Source of the DNA: Saprolegnia diclina VS20
Lineage: Eukaryota; Oomycota; Saprolegniomycetes; Saprolegniales; Saprolegniaceae
Assembly (NCBI RefSeq): GCF_000281045.1
Contig: NW_008246083.1
Location: forward strand, 770,290 to 797,821
Direction: 5' to 3'
DNA length: 27,532 nucleotides
Shown: piece by piece, positions 9,483-19,200 of the stretch
How positions within the stretch are numbered: position 1 is the stretch's first letter
Layout: each line of letters starts with the position of its first letter
Position numbers and translations under genes: made by a program
Notes under the pieces: model-generated
Database searches by the model: none
Seen by the model: the letters and a program-made list of their open reading frames with translations, nothing else
Told to the model about the DNA's origin: nothing

Positions 9483-9804
9483 GCGCCTTTTTTGCCAACT
9501 TGACCCGGCACCCGACGCGACGGCCCACGAAGAGGTACCGAGAGCGTTAGCCTTGAAGAAGCTCTCCCTTCGCCCGCTTTGCTGGCGTGTGGAGTGTGTG
9601 GAGTCCGACACCCGTGGGCTGGTTGGTTTGGGTTATATAGGTTAAATTTCACCCAGGTGGCGTTCAAGGCAAAGTGCCAGTTGGTCGGGATTGTTAAATT
9701 TACTGGCGCGCCGCATAGAAAAAGAGAGGGAGAAAATCATGGATCCTATTTTATCATCTTTTTTTGCGCGCGGAGCAGCGTTGAGCAGCCTTGGGCATTT
9801 CCTG

Positions 9805-10004
9805 GATTACGTAATCTCGCTTGGTTGATTACGTCATACTAGCGAGGTCAGTAAAACGCCAGCCAATCAGAACGGGGCATGAAACGCCAGTACTGCGCTG
9901 CATGGCCAGCTCTGATTGGACAAAATGATGGATTTCCCAGGGGCTAGATCAACGGCCATACAAAATTCAAGTTAATCATCCATGCAACATCATTGGACAA
10001 AATG
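9805..10004. promoter_or_regulatory. cluster of palindromes, CCAAT boxes and a duplicated element
   Basis: Upstream of the SET gene lie a perfect 12-bp palindrome GATTACGTAATC (9805-9816), a related GATTACGTCAT (9827-9837, CRE/bZIP-like), an inverted pair CCAATCAGA (9863-9871) and TCTGATTGG (9911-9919), and a direct repeat of ATTGGACAAAATG at 9915-9927 and 9992-10004, each followed by a TTTYCCA block. The density of short symmetrical motifs suggests an enhancer or distal promoter. The target could be the SET gene (-) or something to the right; I cannot tell which. Confidence 0.4.
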
Positions 10005-11099
10005 GAGCGGTTTTCCATGGCCGTGAACGCCGCAATCATCATGCGGTCCACGGCGACCGCACGTGGCGTGACGTGGTTCACGACCGGCCGTGGGAGTCGC
10101 CTCAGCGACGCATGAAGCTGAGACGCGCGCCTCTGCTACCAAGCGCTACAGCCTGCGCCCCTCAACACAGCTGCTCCTGCTCAGCCCCGTGCGCTCGTCG
10201 CCTCCCGCTCTACCCTCGCTCACGGCGACTCCCGAGAAGACGCCAAGCCGCGCGTGAGCGCCAACCACCGAGGCGGCGAGCCGATCGCACAAGGTACGTA
10301 GAGCGACACCCATCGCGCTGCCCGTGCTTGCTTGCTCACATCAGTGTTGCTCTGGTAGCGCATTGTCCACCTGCGCAAGGGTCCTTCGCGGCAACCGGGC
10401 TCTTCAAGATTGACCACCGTTGGCCCACGGCAGATAGCTGGGTAGCTGAGTCGTTGACCCGCGTCGCGGACGCCCTGCGTTGGAAACGATGCCGGTAGCA
10501 AACGCGTGGTCAGCGAAGGCGCGCCGAGGTCGAGCGACAAAGCGACAACGAGACGCGATTGAAGCCGCTGGGTAGTATTGCATGTATGTAAGTTAATGAG
10601 ATTGCTACATTCGTGAAGGACAAGACTGACACGAGTGCGCTCGAGAAGGCGCTGTCTAAAGGCGACATACCGGAGTCAACGGAGGCAAAAGGCGCACCTC
10701 GACAGCGTGCCGGCGGTGCCCGTGTTGCTTAGGGCTCGCAGCGCAGTGCAGCTTTGGCGCGGAATCAGCGCGCTGGCGCATTTTGATGCTATACGAGCAA
10801 GCGTCGTAGGCGCCCATTCAGGCGATGGTGGTAGCTTGGTGGTGGCGACCAGGTAGCGCGCCGCCAGCAGCGGCACGTGGGGTAGTCTGTGCTGACCAGA
10901 GCGACACATGTTGGCTATGCAAGCGCGCACCAGCGGACTATGCTAGGGAGATGACGATTTGTAGCCTCCAAGCCGGAAGAAGCGATGCCAGCGGCGCCGG
11001 CATGGGTGGCCAGTGCAGCGCCATCCGCGCGGACCGCCCGCGCGGCCTGGAGCGCCCGACGCAATAGAATGCAGTGCAGTACCCTTTGCCATCCTATAG
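10005..11099. other. long region without a supported gene
   Basis: About 1.1 kb. All three plus frames are partly open around 10060-10280 because of GC-rich composition, and a GTACGT...CAG intron-like stretch lies at about 10276-10326, but no frame joins across it into a recognisable protein. A 46-codon open run ends at a TAG near 10730. These could be remnants of a decayed gene, or chance. Confidence 0.3.
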
Positions 11100-11327
11100 C
11101 CAAGGTCCGTATTTGATTTCACAGGATATAAAGTCTCAATAGAGCATACGCCAGTAAACGTTAAGGGCCCAATCAAACGGCACTTCGCCGCGTTCAACAC
11201 CGGTATTGCGCAATGCATTCGTAGTGTTTACGAGTCAAACCCGATCGAGGTCGTTCCGCGGTCCCGAGCGAGCTACATGCGCGGGCTACGGCTGCAAGCA
11301 CTGCAGATACCAGCAGAGACGCGGTAG
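11100..11327 (+). pseudogene. exon-like open frame, possible gene remnant
   Basis: A 75-codon open frame directly follows a TAG that resembles a splice acceptor (CCTATAG) and ends at TAG 11325-11327. The reading has ordinary protein composition (FDFTGYKVSIEH near its start, PRSRASYMRGL near its end) and lower GC than most exons here. It has no ATG near its start and I could not join it in frame to anything. A leftover exon of a lost gene is the simplest reading; a distant 5' exon of the mARC-like gene is an alternative. I do not recognise the family. Confidence 0.25.
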
Positions 11328-11454
11328 TCCCAGCTCCTTGCTGCCATGGCGCTGACGTGCCGAGCGAGGCCTTGGCAACTGTTTCGATTTCAGCAATTCT
11401 CAGATTTCCTGTATCTTGGCCGAACACTCCGGAATTGACCAGGAAGACGAAGGA

Positions 11455-13252
11455 ATGGTCGTCCGCGTCGCGCTTGTTGCCGCGCTCGTCGCGCGCTGCT
11501 TGGCCGAAGACGCCCACGCTGCCCAAGTACGGGCGCAAGCGGCGGCGGTTGCGCGCTCCGTCGACGTATGACCGTTGGAGTCTCATCGGTCTGTCCTGCT
11601 GCGTAGGCCATTGAGGCGCACACACGCCTGATCTTGGACGCGCTCCACGAACATCCCATCACGTCTGTGCTCGTGGGCCAGCCGCTCGGCCTGCTTGTAA
11701 GACGCAACCGCTGGTACTCCACGCGCTCAAGCCATCTCGCTAAATAGACGCAGTACGTCCCGATCGAGCAAGCGGTCGCGCTCCTGTGCGTCGTCACGCT
11801 CGCCGCCACGTACTTGATCCCCAAGGTGCTCAGCCGCCTCCTGGCGCCGACGACGGACGCGCCCAAGGTACCGATGCACACGTGGCGCGAGCTCAAGGCC
11901 TAGGACCATAGACGCTTGTGCCCACGATCCGCGCCGCAGCTCTCGACGCCGAGGCCCGGCGCCCGAACGCGTACCCGCCCAACTGCCCCGTCGCGACGGC
12001 GCGCCACGGAACGACCACGGTACCTTTATGACATCGAGGCAAAAGACACATGCCGGCGTAGGTCGTCGCGTACGATGCGGGGAAGAAGGCGTATGCAGTC
12101 GAGACGTCGACGCACGAGCGCGTGACCGTCGCTTCGGACGACGTCGTGACGGCAACGGTCCAAGATTTGTACGTGTACCCGATCAAGTCGTGCAAGGGCC
12201 TCCGCCTCGCGTCTGCCGCCGTACTCCGTACGCCTGCTCTTGATGGTGGAGGATGCTACCTTGGACCTGTAGCCCACGGCTTGCAGTGCGACCGTCAATG
12301 GATGTTCATGGACGCCAAAGGCACCTTCCTCTCGCAGCGCAAGCACCCGAAGATGGCGCTGATTGCTCCGGAGGTCGACGTGACCAACGCCGAGGTAGTG
12401 AGATGCGAGAGACTGCGAAAATCAAAGCCGTTCGGCGTAGGCGCTGACGCTGACGGCGCCGGGCATGCCGTCGCTGCGTGTGCCGGTGCTGCGCTCGGGC
12501 GTCGAGCACCGCGTGCGCGTCTGGAAGGACTACATGCTCGGCGTTGACCAAGGCGACGCGGCGGCGCAGTGGGCCGCAACGTTCCTCGGGCTCCCGGACA
12601 TTCGCCTCGTGCGCTTCAAGGACGGCTTCCACCGCCAGTGCGACGAGGCCTTCGCCCCAGACCACGCCACGGGTACTTGGACAACTTGTCCAATTTGCGC
12701 TCCAACGTTTTCTTAGCGTTTGCCGACGGGTTCCCGGTCTTGATTGCGTGCCAGGCGTCGATCGACGCCATGAGCGCCGCCGCCAAGCACCCCGTCGAGA
12801 TGGCTCGCTTCCGCCCCAAGTACAACTTCCTCTACAAGGTTGTTGCTCAATAGCCGTATAGCATTGTCATGACGGGCGCGCCGGCGTTCGCCGATGACGT
12901 CTGGGACTGCTTTGAGATCGGCTCTGTGCGCTTCCAGAACGTCAAGCCGTGTTCGCGCTGCAGCATGCCGTCCGTGAACCAAGCGACGGGCGAAAAGGAC
13001 GAGGCGGGCGCCGCGCTCCAGTCGGCGCTTCTCGCCTCTCGGTACGATGCTGTCGTAGGACGTTGCTCATGGCTCGAGTAGCAACGGCGCGCAACTGGCC
13101 TTCCTCAAGAAGCGCGCCAACGACGTACGCCACAACATTTGATTGCGTTAACGTAAGCGTCGTAGGTCTTCTTCGGCTCGAACGTTGTGACGCTCCACGG
13201 CGCGTCGCTCGCGGTCGGCGACCGTCTCAAAGTGCTGACGCTGCTCCAATAA
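11455..13252 (+). CDS. MOSC-domain protein, mitochondrial amidoxime-reducing component (mARC) type
   Basis: Eleven exons give 453 aa: 11455-11565, 11607-11696, 11748-11867, 11912-12019, 12062-12227, 12273-12394, 12441-12672, 12717-12819, 12862-13041, 13082-13124 and 13166-13252. Introns are 40-51 nt, all TAG-ended. From residue 178 the product reads as MOSC_N plus MOSC: YVYPIKSCKG (180-189), HGLQCDRQW, LTLTAPGM, RVWKD, FADGFPVLIA, ARFRPNIV and PCSRC (380-384), the last holding the expected molybdenum-ligand cysteine. Known mARC proteins bind Moco at the mitochondrial outer membrane and reduce N-hydroxylated compounds with cytochrome b5 and its reductase. About 175 residues precede the MOSC part, with a signal-like start and a membrane segment near 76-92 (VALLCVVTLAATY). 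The frame is open above ATG 11455, so the first exon is less certain. Its stop is 5 nt from that of the GH18 gene. Confidence 0.88.
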
Positions 13253-13257
13253 CTGTC

Positions 13258-14582
13258 TTAATTGACGCCGCAGCAGACGGTGACCTTGTCGCCCGTGCCC
13301 AGATCGCTCGGACAGAGCTCGAGCGAGCTCGTTCGGTAGAGCCAGATGCCCATGCGGCTGCACTTGGTGTTGGTCGTCTTCTTGCAGAGGCTCGTGACGA
13401 TGGACCACGCCGCGTCGCCGGCCTTGACGGTGTAGCTGATGCCGCTGCGGCAAAACACCGAGAGCGGCTTTGTGGCTTTCGGGGGCGCCGGCACGGCCGT
13501 CGGCGGCGCCGTGTGCACGCTCTTGAACCCCTGGCGCGTGTCGAGCACTTGGCTCAGCGCCGGGTACTCGGTGTACATGTCCTGGGACGCAGTCCAGACG
13601 CCGACGCCGCCTGCTGCGACGCCGAAGGTCGTGAAGCTTGCGATCGTCGCCATCGTCAGGTCGGGACCCCACGACGCGCTGCCGGGCGCCGAGACGACGA
13701 TGTTGACTTTGGAGGACCCGAGGAGGGCCGTCCACTTGGCAAAGATACCGTCGGATAAGAGCGCGGCCGGGTACACGAGGCTCGCTTCAGCTTCGTCTTT
13801 GGCTGCGTTGAAGGCAAATACGTTGACCCAGTCGACGAGCGCGACGAGGTCCGACGGAAAGCACTTGGACTCGGCGCAGACGCCAGCGTCGGCCTCGAAG
13901 AGGCGCGCGTCGTACGTGAGCGTGAGGTTCTCGGGGCGCACGACGTTCGACAGCGCTGTCATGTAGGCGACGACGCCGTCGGCCGTGTAGTTGGAGGTCG
14001 CGTCCGACTCGTCGTGGACGGCGACACCGTCGAATTCGAACTTGTCAAGAAGCGTCGAGACACCGTCGGCGACCTGGGCCGGCGGCGATGCAATGAGCTC
14101 GGACGTGTTGACGCTGTGGAGCCCAACGAGCACGTCGACGCAGCGTCTAGTACGCAATCAGATGTGGTGCGATGAGCAGTGTGCGTACTTGTGCAGCACC
14201 GAGAGGCAGGCGTTCACAATGTCGTCGGACGCTTGGAGCGACGGCGCGACGACGCCGTCCCGTCCGACAGTCGCCGCGAAGAGCACAACGTGCGTGACGC
14301 CGTCGGGAATCTAGAGATGCGTGACGCCTGTCGTATTGCAGGCACGAGGCGCACCGATTCGCAGCCGGCCATCTCGGAGCTCCAGTACGCGACGACGCGC
14401 TTACCAGGCGCAACGCTCGAGCAGTTGGTGGGCCGCGTGTTGCCTGCATCGTTGGCCGAGGGCGCGACGTCGTCGAAGGTCGGCGTTGGCGACGACTTGA
14501 AGACGCCGCAGAGAGCGAGGATACCGCAGACAACGCCGATGAAGACGACGACTACAGACGCATTAGCTCTTGAGGCAGCCAT
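13258..14582 (-). CDS. membrane-anchored GH18 chitinase-like protein with LysM-like tail
   Basis: Three exons (14355-14582, 14189-14310, 13258-14146; introns 44 and 42 nt) give 412 aa. Residues 9-27 are a hydrophobic segment after a short polar start, fitting a type II anchor or signal. KRVVAYWSS begins the GH18 barrel, followed by THVVLFAA, VLVGLHS, LTYDARLF, VDWVNVFAF and VGVWTASQD. The catalytic strand reads FDGVAVHDE (155-163) where active enzymes have DGxDxDxE: the terminal Glu163 remains, but the two middle aspartates are Ala and His. Chitin hydrolysis is therefore doubtful, and carbohydrate binding may be the role. The C-terminus (about 348-412) begins YTVKAGDAAWSIV, like a LysM carbohydrate-binding module, and carries several cysteines. 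Oomycete walls contain some chitin, so wall binding or remodelling is plausible. Confidence 0.85.
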
Positions 14583-14689
14583 CGTCCTTGCCTACCGCCG
14601 GCGACCCGCTCAAGCACTCGGATGCGCTTCATGCTTTCTCGAATATAGCCAGATTGTGTCACATGCTTGCGCTGGTCGCGAGTTTGCCC

Positions 14690-14762
14690 GAAAAAGGTGC
14701 TGTAAGTGTGAAAAAGGTGCTGTAAGTGTGAAACAAGGTGCTGTAAGTATGATAAAAGGTGC
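14690..14762. repeat. 20-bp tandem repeat in the GH18 upstream region
   Basis: Two identical 20-bp units starting GAAAAAGGTGCTG (14690-14709, 14710-14729), one 21-bp variant (14730-14750) and a partial fourth unit (from 14751). The array sits about 110 nt upstream of the GH18 start codon. Each full unit contains TGTAAGT. Confidence 0.85.
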
Positions 14763-15229
14763 GCATATCAGCGAGAGCGCACCGAATCGTTATCACAACA
14801 CATGGTCATCGGATTTGCTCGAGCGACTTACGCATCTCGTCACGTTGAGCTACGGGAGAGGGTTCCCATGATGACTGTGGCGCCCGGAGCTCTTGACGTG
14901 GTCCATCGGTCACGCCCTTCTGAGCTAGCGGCCTTGTCGGACTCATTGGGAGCTTGGGATGCGCTTGGGTCGGAGTGTTCCACGGGGGTGGAATGAGTCG
15001 ACGCCCAAGCAGAGACGACAGGCGCTTCGTTCGTCAAGAGCCAACGACTTCAATTTGTCGCGAGATGCAAGGCCGCCAACGTTGGTACAAGGCCACGCGG
15101 GTGACGACCCCCCGCAAAAAACGCCGTGTCGATCATCGATGCGGCGGATGTGGCGCGTCCACTCTCGTCGCCTGCCTCCCATCGACTCGCAAGTATTCTT
15201 GACACCAGCTGGTGCGTCAAGATCGCGCC
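14763..15229. other. intergenic stretch without a supported gene
   Basis: Lies between divergent GH18 (-) and RNase H2 (+). A 64-codon ATG frame at 14802-14996 has no recognisable motif, no intron-compatible extension and composition like its antisense frames, so I do not call it. The stretch probably holds both promoters. Confidence 0.4.
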
Positions 15230-15238
15230 GATTGGCCA
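15230..15238 (+). promoter_or_regulatory. GATTGGCCA (CCAAT-type) motif before RNase H2A
   Basis: The same 9-mer occurs upstream of ANAPC7 (within 6791-6801) and of the membrane-protein gene (21818-21826). Here it lies only 9 nt before ATG 15248, which would make the 5' UTR very short if it acts upstream of transcription start. Confidence 0.3.
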
Positions 15239-15247
15239 GTGGACACG

Positions 15248-16195
15248 ATGGTGCTGACGACGAGCCGCGTGCCCGCGTCGTGCTTGGACGGCGCCGAGGT
15301 GATGCTGGGCATCGACGAGGCCGGGCGCGGACCGATCCTCGGGCCGATGGTCTACGGCGCGGCCTACTGGCCCGTCGCCCTCGACGGCGTCATGCGCGCA
15401 ATGGGCTTTGACGACTCGAAAGCGCTCTCGCACGAGGCGCGCACGCAGCTCTTTGCCAAGATCAAGGCGACGGACGACGTCGGGTACGTCACGCGGTCCA
15501 TTCCAGCGGCCGAGATCGCGCACAACATGCTCACGCGCCGGCGCAACCTCAACGAAATGTCGCGCGACGCGGCCATCGAGATGATCCTCGCGGTGCAAAG
15601 GGCCGGCGTCCGCCTCACGCACGTGTACGTCGACACGGTGGGCGACCCGGGCTGGTACCAGTCCTTCCTCACCAAGCGCTTCAACGGCTCGATCACATTC
15701 ACGGTCGAGAAGAAGGCCGACAGCCTCTACAAGGTCGTGTCCGCCGCCAGTATCGCGGCCAAGGTCACGCGCGACGCCGAGGTGAGCGAGTGGGCCTGGG
15801 AGCACGCGAGCTTGAAGCTCCCGGTGGACTATGGGTCGGGCTACCCCAGCGACCCCAAGTACGCAACAATTCCTCACAAACCTTGTGGCCAACCTCTGCG
15901 TCTAGGACCAAGCAGTGGCTTGCCGCCCATGTCGAGCGCGTCTTTGGGTACCCGAATATCGTGCGCTTTAGCTGGGGCACGCTCGAGTCGTATCTCGATC
16001 GCATGGCGGCGGTCGAGTGGCCCCACGACAAGGAGGTAACTACCCCTCGAACCCCCAAGTGGCATGCGTCAACGTATCTAGGACGCTCCTGCCGGCACGC
16101 AGTCGATCAAGTCGTTCATGCAGACGCCGACCAAGAAGCGCAAGCGGACGCCGTACTTTGTGCACAACCACTTGGAAGTCGCGTCCGAGCTCTAA
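15248..16195 (+). CDS. RNASEH2A: ribonuclease H2 catalytic subunit A
   Basis: Three exons (15248-15858, 15906-16035, 16082-16195; introns 47 and 46 nt, TAG-ended) give 284 aa. Hallmarks of eukaryotic RNase H2A are complete: GIDEAGRGP (Asp23, Glu24), DDSKAL (55-60), VYVDTVGDP (Asp129), KKADSLY with Asp158, SAASIAAKVTRD, and DYGSGYPSDPKTK with the tyrosine used in recognising RNA-DNA junctions. The enzyme removes RNA from hybrids and single ribonucleotides from nuclear DNA, normally with subunits B and C. Exon 3 encodes a tail with QSIKSFMQTP and then TKKRKR, resembling a degenerate PCNA-interacting motif and a nuclear localisation signal. The open frame extends up to 15212, but ATG 15248 is its first ATG. 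It ends 15 nt from the stop of the opposing gene. Confidence 0.94.
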
Positions 16196-16210
16196 ACGTC
16201 TCGCAATGTA

Positions 16211-19200
16211 TTACGAGTCGAGTGTCGACTGCGCCGACCCGCGCCGGTCCTTGGCCGTCACATACTCATACAAGTTGGCCAGCCGCCGTGTCGAGTCCCA
16301 GCGCTGCGCCGCGCCGTGGGCCGCGTGGTGCTTCTACGCAAATTCTTGGGTGCTGCGAAAGAAGCAGGACGGTACCTTGGGTTTGTGCTGTTGCTGCTTG
16401 GTGATGACGTGCGCTGTCCACGCGACGTCCTGCTGGAGGAAGTGGAAGGCGTACCACGCGACAGCCACGATGTTGGTGTCGAAGGCGCCGGCCGACTCGG
16501 CCAAGACCGACTCCATCTTCTTGAAGCTACACACATCGTTGGGACGCAGGAAAAGGACCGACGGCGCACCGCTCAAAGCACGTGTGCACGAGCGCAACGT
16601 TGATCTGGTCGGCGTTGAACTCGGCGAGCTTGTCCAAGAGGCGCTCCCGCACGATCTTCCACATGGCCTTGAGTCCGCCCGGTCCGTCCTCAAATGCTTT
16701 CTGGTTGGAGAGCTGCATCGGCGGCGCGTACACCTACCAGATCTGAGATTTCCAAATACACAATATGTATCTGCCAACCCAGTGCTTCTTGCTCTCGGTG
16801 AAGAGGTCGCTGCCGTACAGCACGCGCACGAGGTCGTGTGCCGTGGCTTCGCCCAGGGCGTTGGCGCCACTCGTAGCCTCCGCAAGGGCCGCCGCCTACG
16901 CGTTCACTCGAAGTACCGCGGGGTAGAGGGTGTACAACGCACCTGCATGTAGAGACTCGTGAGGCGCGTGGGGGTGAAGAGAGGGTCCATGAAGCCGAGA
17001 ATGGTCGTGAACTCGTCAAATGCCAAACACCCGTCCGGTCGACCGAGGGCAGCCTGGAACACATCTCACGCGCAGCGTTAGGTCATTTCGAGTTCAACGA
17101 ACGGCGTACTTGTAAGCACTTGGAAGACAAAGTGATGCTCCTCGATCCACGCCTGCATGATGCAGAGGAGACCCGACTGGATGCTGACGACGTGCGTGCG
17201 CTGGACCTCGGCGACACCGTCGGCCTCGACGACCAAGCCAACGACAAACGACTTGTCCGTGGCGGTCTGCGACTGCTTCTCGCGCACACCTACGAGCCTG
17301 TCGACACACAAACTAGAGACTAGCTTCCACCTAGCAAGTGCGAGTTCGCGTGGATGGCGCGGTGCACGGTCTCGAGCAGCGTGTTGCCGCTGTGCGCGTC
17401 CTTGTCCTTCGTAGCGACCCAGACGACGTCAGTCGACCCGAGGTTGGCGTGGCCTTTGGCGACCGCCGTCCCGAGACATGCGCGCCGCGCGGCGAGAAGG
17501 GCGTCGAGTCCGCGCCGCGGCAGCGTCAGCGCCGTCGTCCCAAGTTCCGCGAGCGCCGCAAACACGATGAGCAGATTCGTCACGTGGAGTCCCGAGGTTT
17601 CGTGGTGCAGCGAGAGAAGGAAGCGCGCGCACTCGACTTGCGGACTCGTCTTCTTGGGGTGTACATAAAAGTACAGCGGGACAAAGCTTGAGAGGGTCAT
17701 GGCGTGGTGCTGCTGCTACGAAAAGCACTAGCTTCCTCACTTCGCTATATATAGACACCTCGTCGTACGCGGCGAGGAGCTGCGCGATGGTCCGCAGGAG
17801 CTCTTCGCGGCCTATGGCGACGAACGGCGCGTCGGCGGGCAGACACGCGAGCGCCGACTGGTACACGGGCGGTAGCTTGCGCGCGACGAGATCGCACAGG
17901 CACATGGGTGGTGCGAGGAGCAAGGAGCTAGATGGTGCAAATGACATCGATGCTGTGTCGTTGATGCGTACACTGCGTTTTGGCCACCAGGACCGTGGGT
18001 CTGCGTCGACGCGTCGCAGCGTAGAAGGTGCTGGCGACGGTGCAGCAAGGCCGTGAACATCTCGGTCGCGCGAAGACTGTCTTGGATCGTCGAGAGCACG
18101 AGGAGCTCAGCGTGCGTCACGCGGTGCATAACGTCGCCGACAGGTTCCTCCACCTCGACGACCTGCGCCGCCGCGTTGTCCTTGGCCTTGACGTTCAGCA
18201 AGTGCTGCTTGAGATTCTCGGTTCGCTCCGGCATCGACTTGCGTGTCGGTCGCGCATTGATCGAGTTGCGCCGACCAAGTGGCGGGCGCGGCTCGGGCTC
18301 TAGCGTCTCTTCTTTCAGGAACAAGTGCACGTAGCTGCGGCTCAAGCTCATGAGATGCCCGAGGTACTTGATGTTCTCGACGTCGGTCGCGCGCCAGAGA
18401 CTGCTGCCGGCCGCGAGGGCATGCGACGCTCCATCTTCCGTGACAAGCCACTGTGGCGGCAAGCTCGCATTCGTGTGCAGCGCTTCGAGCTACCATAAAA
18501 ACACTTGGTCGCGTAGCCCAAACAAGGCTACGTACCGTGAAGGAGAAGAGGTCGCGGCAGGTCTTGTGCCAGTCGCACTCCCGCTGTAGCGCGGCGTGCT
18601 CGGCCTCGGTGCTGCTCAGGACAGTTGCAAGCGCGATTGACTCTTTTGCCGCGTTGGCGGCAAGCGCGTCGAGGTCACTCAAGAGCGCGCGCAGCTCCTG
18701 CCGCCGGACGCGTAGACTCTTGATGCGCGCGCGGTGGACCTTGCGGTGCTCAGCGACCTCGGATAAGTAGTCTTGGATCGCAACGAGGATGTCGCCGAGG
18801 AGACCAAAGGCGCATGACGCGAGCTCGGCGCTGTGCACCCCGATGCTGCGAATGCCTTCGTGCAAGCACAGAATCGAGGTTGAAAACACTTGGTGCAAAT
18901 TGGCCTCACGCACGTTCATGCTGGTCGTTGCCTTGGCGCCTACGAAAGCCAGTCCTCCGATCATAACTTCAAGCAGCCGACGCAGTACCGTGGCGCGCCG
19001 GCGGTGCCACAAGAAGACCGGGAAAAAACTGCTTCTGGCGCAGTTGGAGTTTGGCGCGGCGCAACATTTGCAGCGCGTCGGCAGGCGGCGTCGGCAGCGC
19101 CATCGACGCCCTATTCTTCGCCTCGTTGGTGGCCAAGAGCGAGAGGACGCTGCGGAGGTACACGGCCACTTCGAGCACATGGACCTCGGTCTTTGACAGC

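Noticed and set aside
6845-9550. 901-codon open frame on the plus strand opposite the SET gene
   Set aside because: Its sequence is Arg/Ala/Val-rich and mirrors the codon use of the SET gene. The opposite strand has complete SET, PHD and AWS motifs. Long antisense frames are expected in GC-rich coding DNA.
10073-10498. 141-codon plus-strand frame
   Set aside because: Arg/Pro/Ser-rich low-complexity reading, with the other plus frames also open over much of it and no recognisable domain.
14690-14762. Possible CRISPR-like array
   Set aside because: Units are directly adjacent without spacers, and the setting is eukaryotic; a simple minisatellite.
14802-14996. 64-codon ATG frame between GH18 and RNase H2A
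   Set aside because: No motif, no plausible splice extension, and both strands are equally open; chance frame.
17429-17947. A separate gene starting at ATG 17947 (minus strand)
   Set aside because: A 44-nt GTACGC...TAG intron (17928-17971) joins the upstream exon to this one in the correct phase, so the ATG is better read as lying inside the intron of the 1010-aa gene.
18001-18038. Alternative 38-nt intron in the 1010-aa gene (GTCGCC...CAG)
   Set aside because: It keeps frame, but its donor, acceptor and length deviate from the other introns. The 17928-17971 intron fits all three features.
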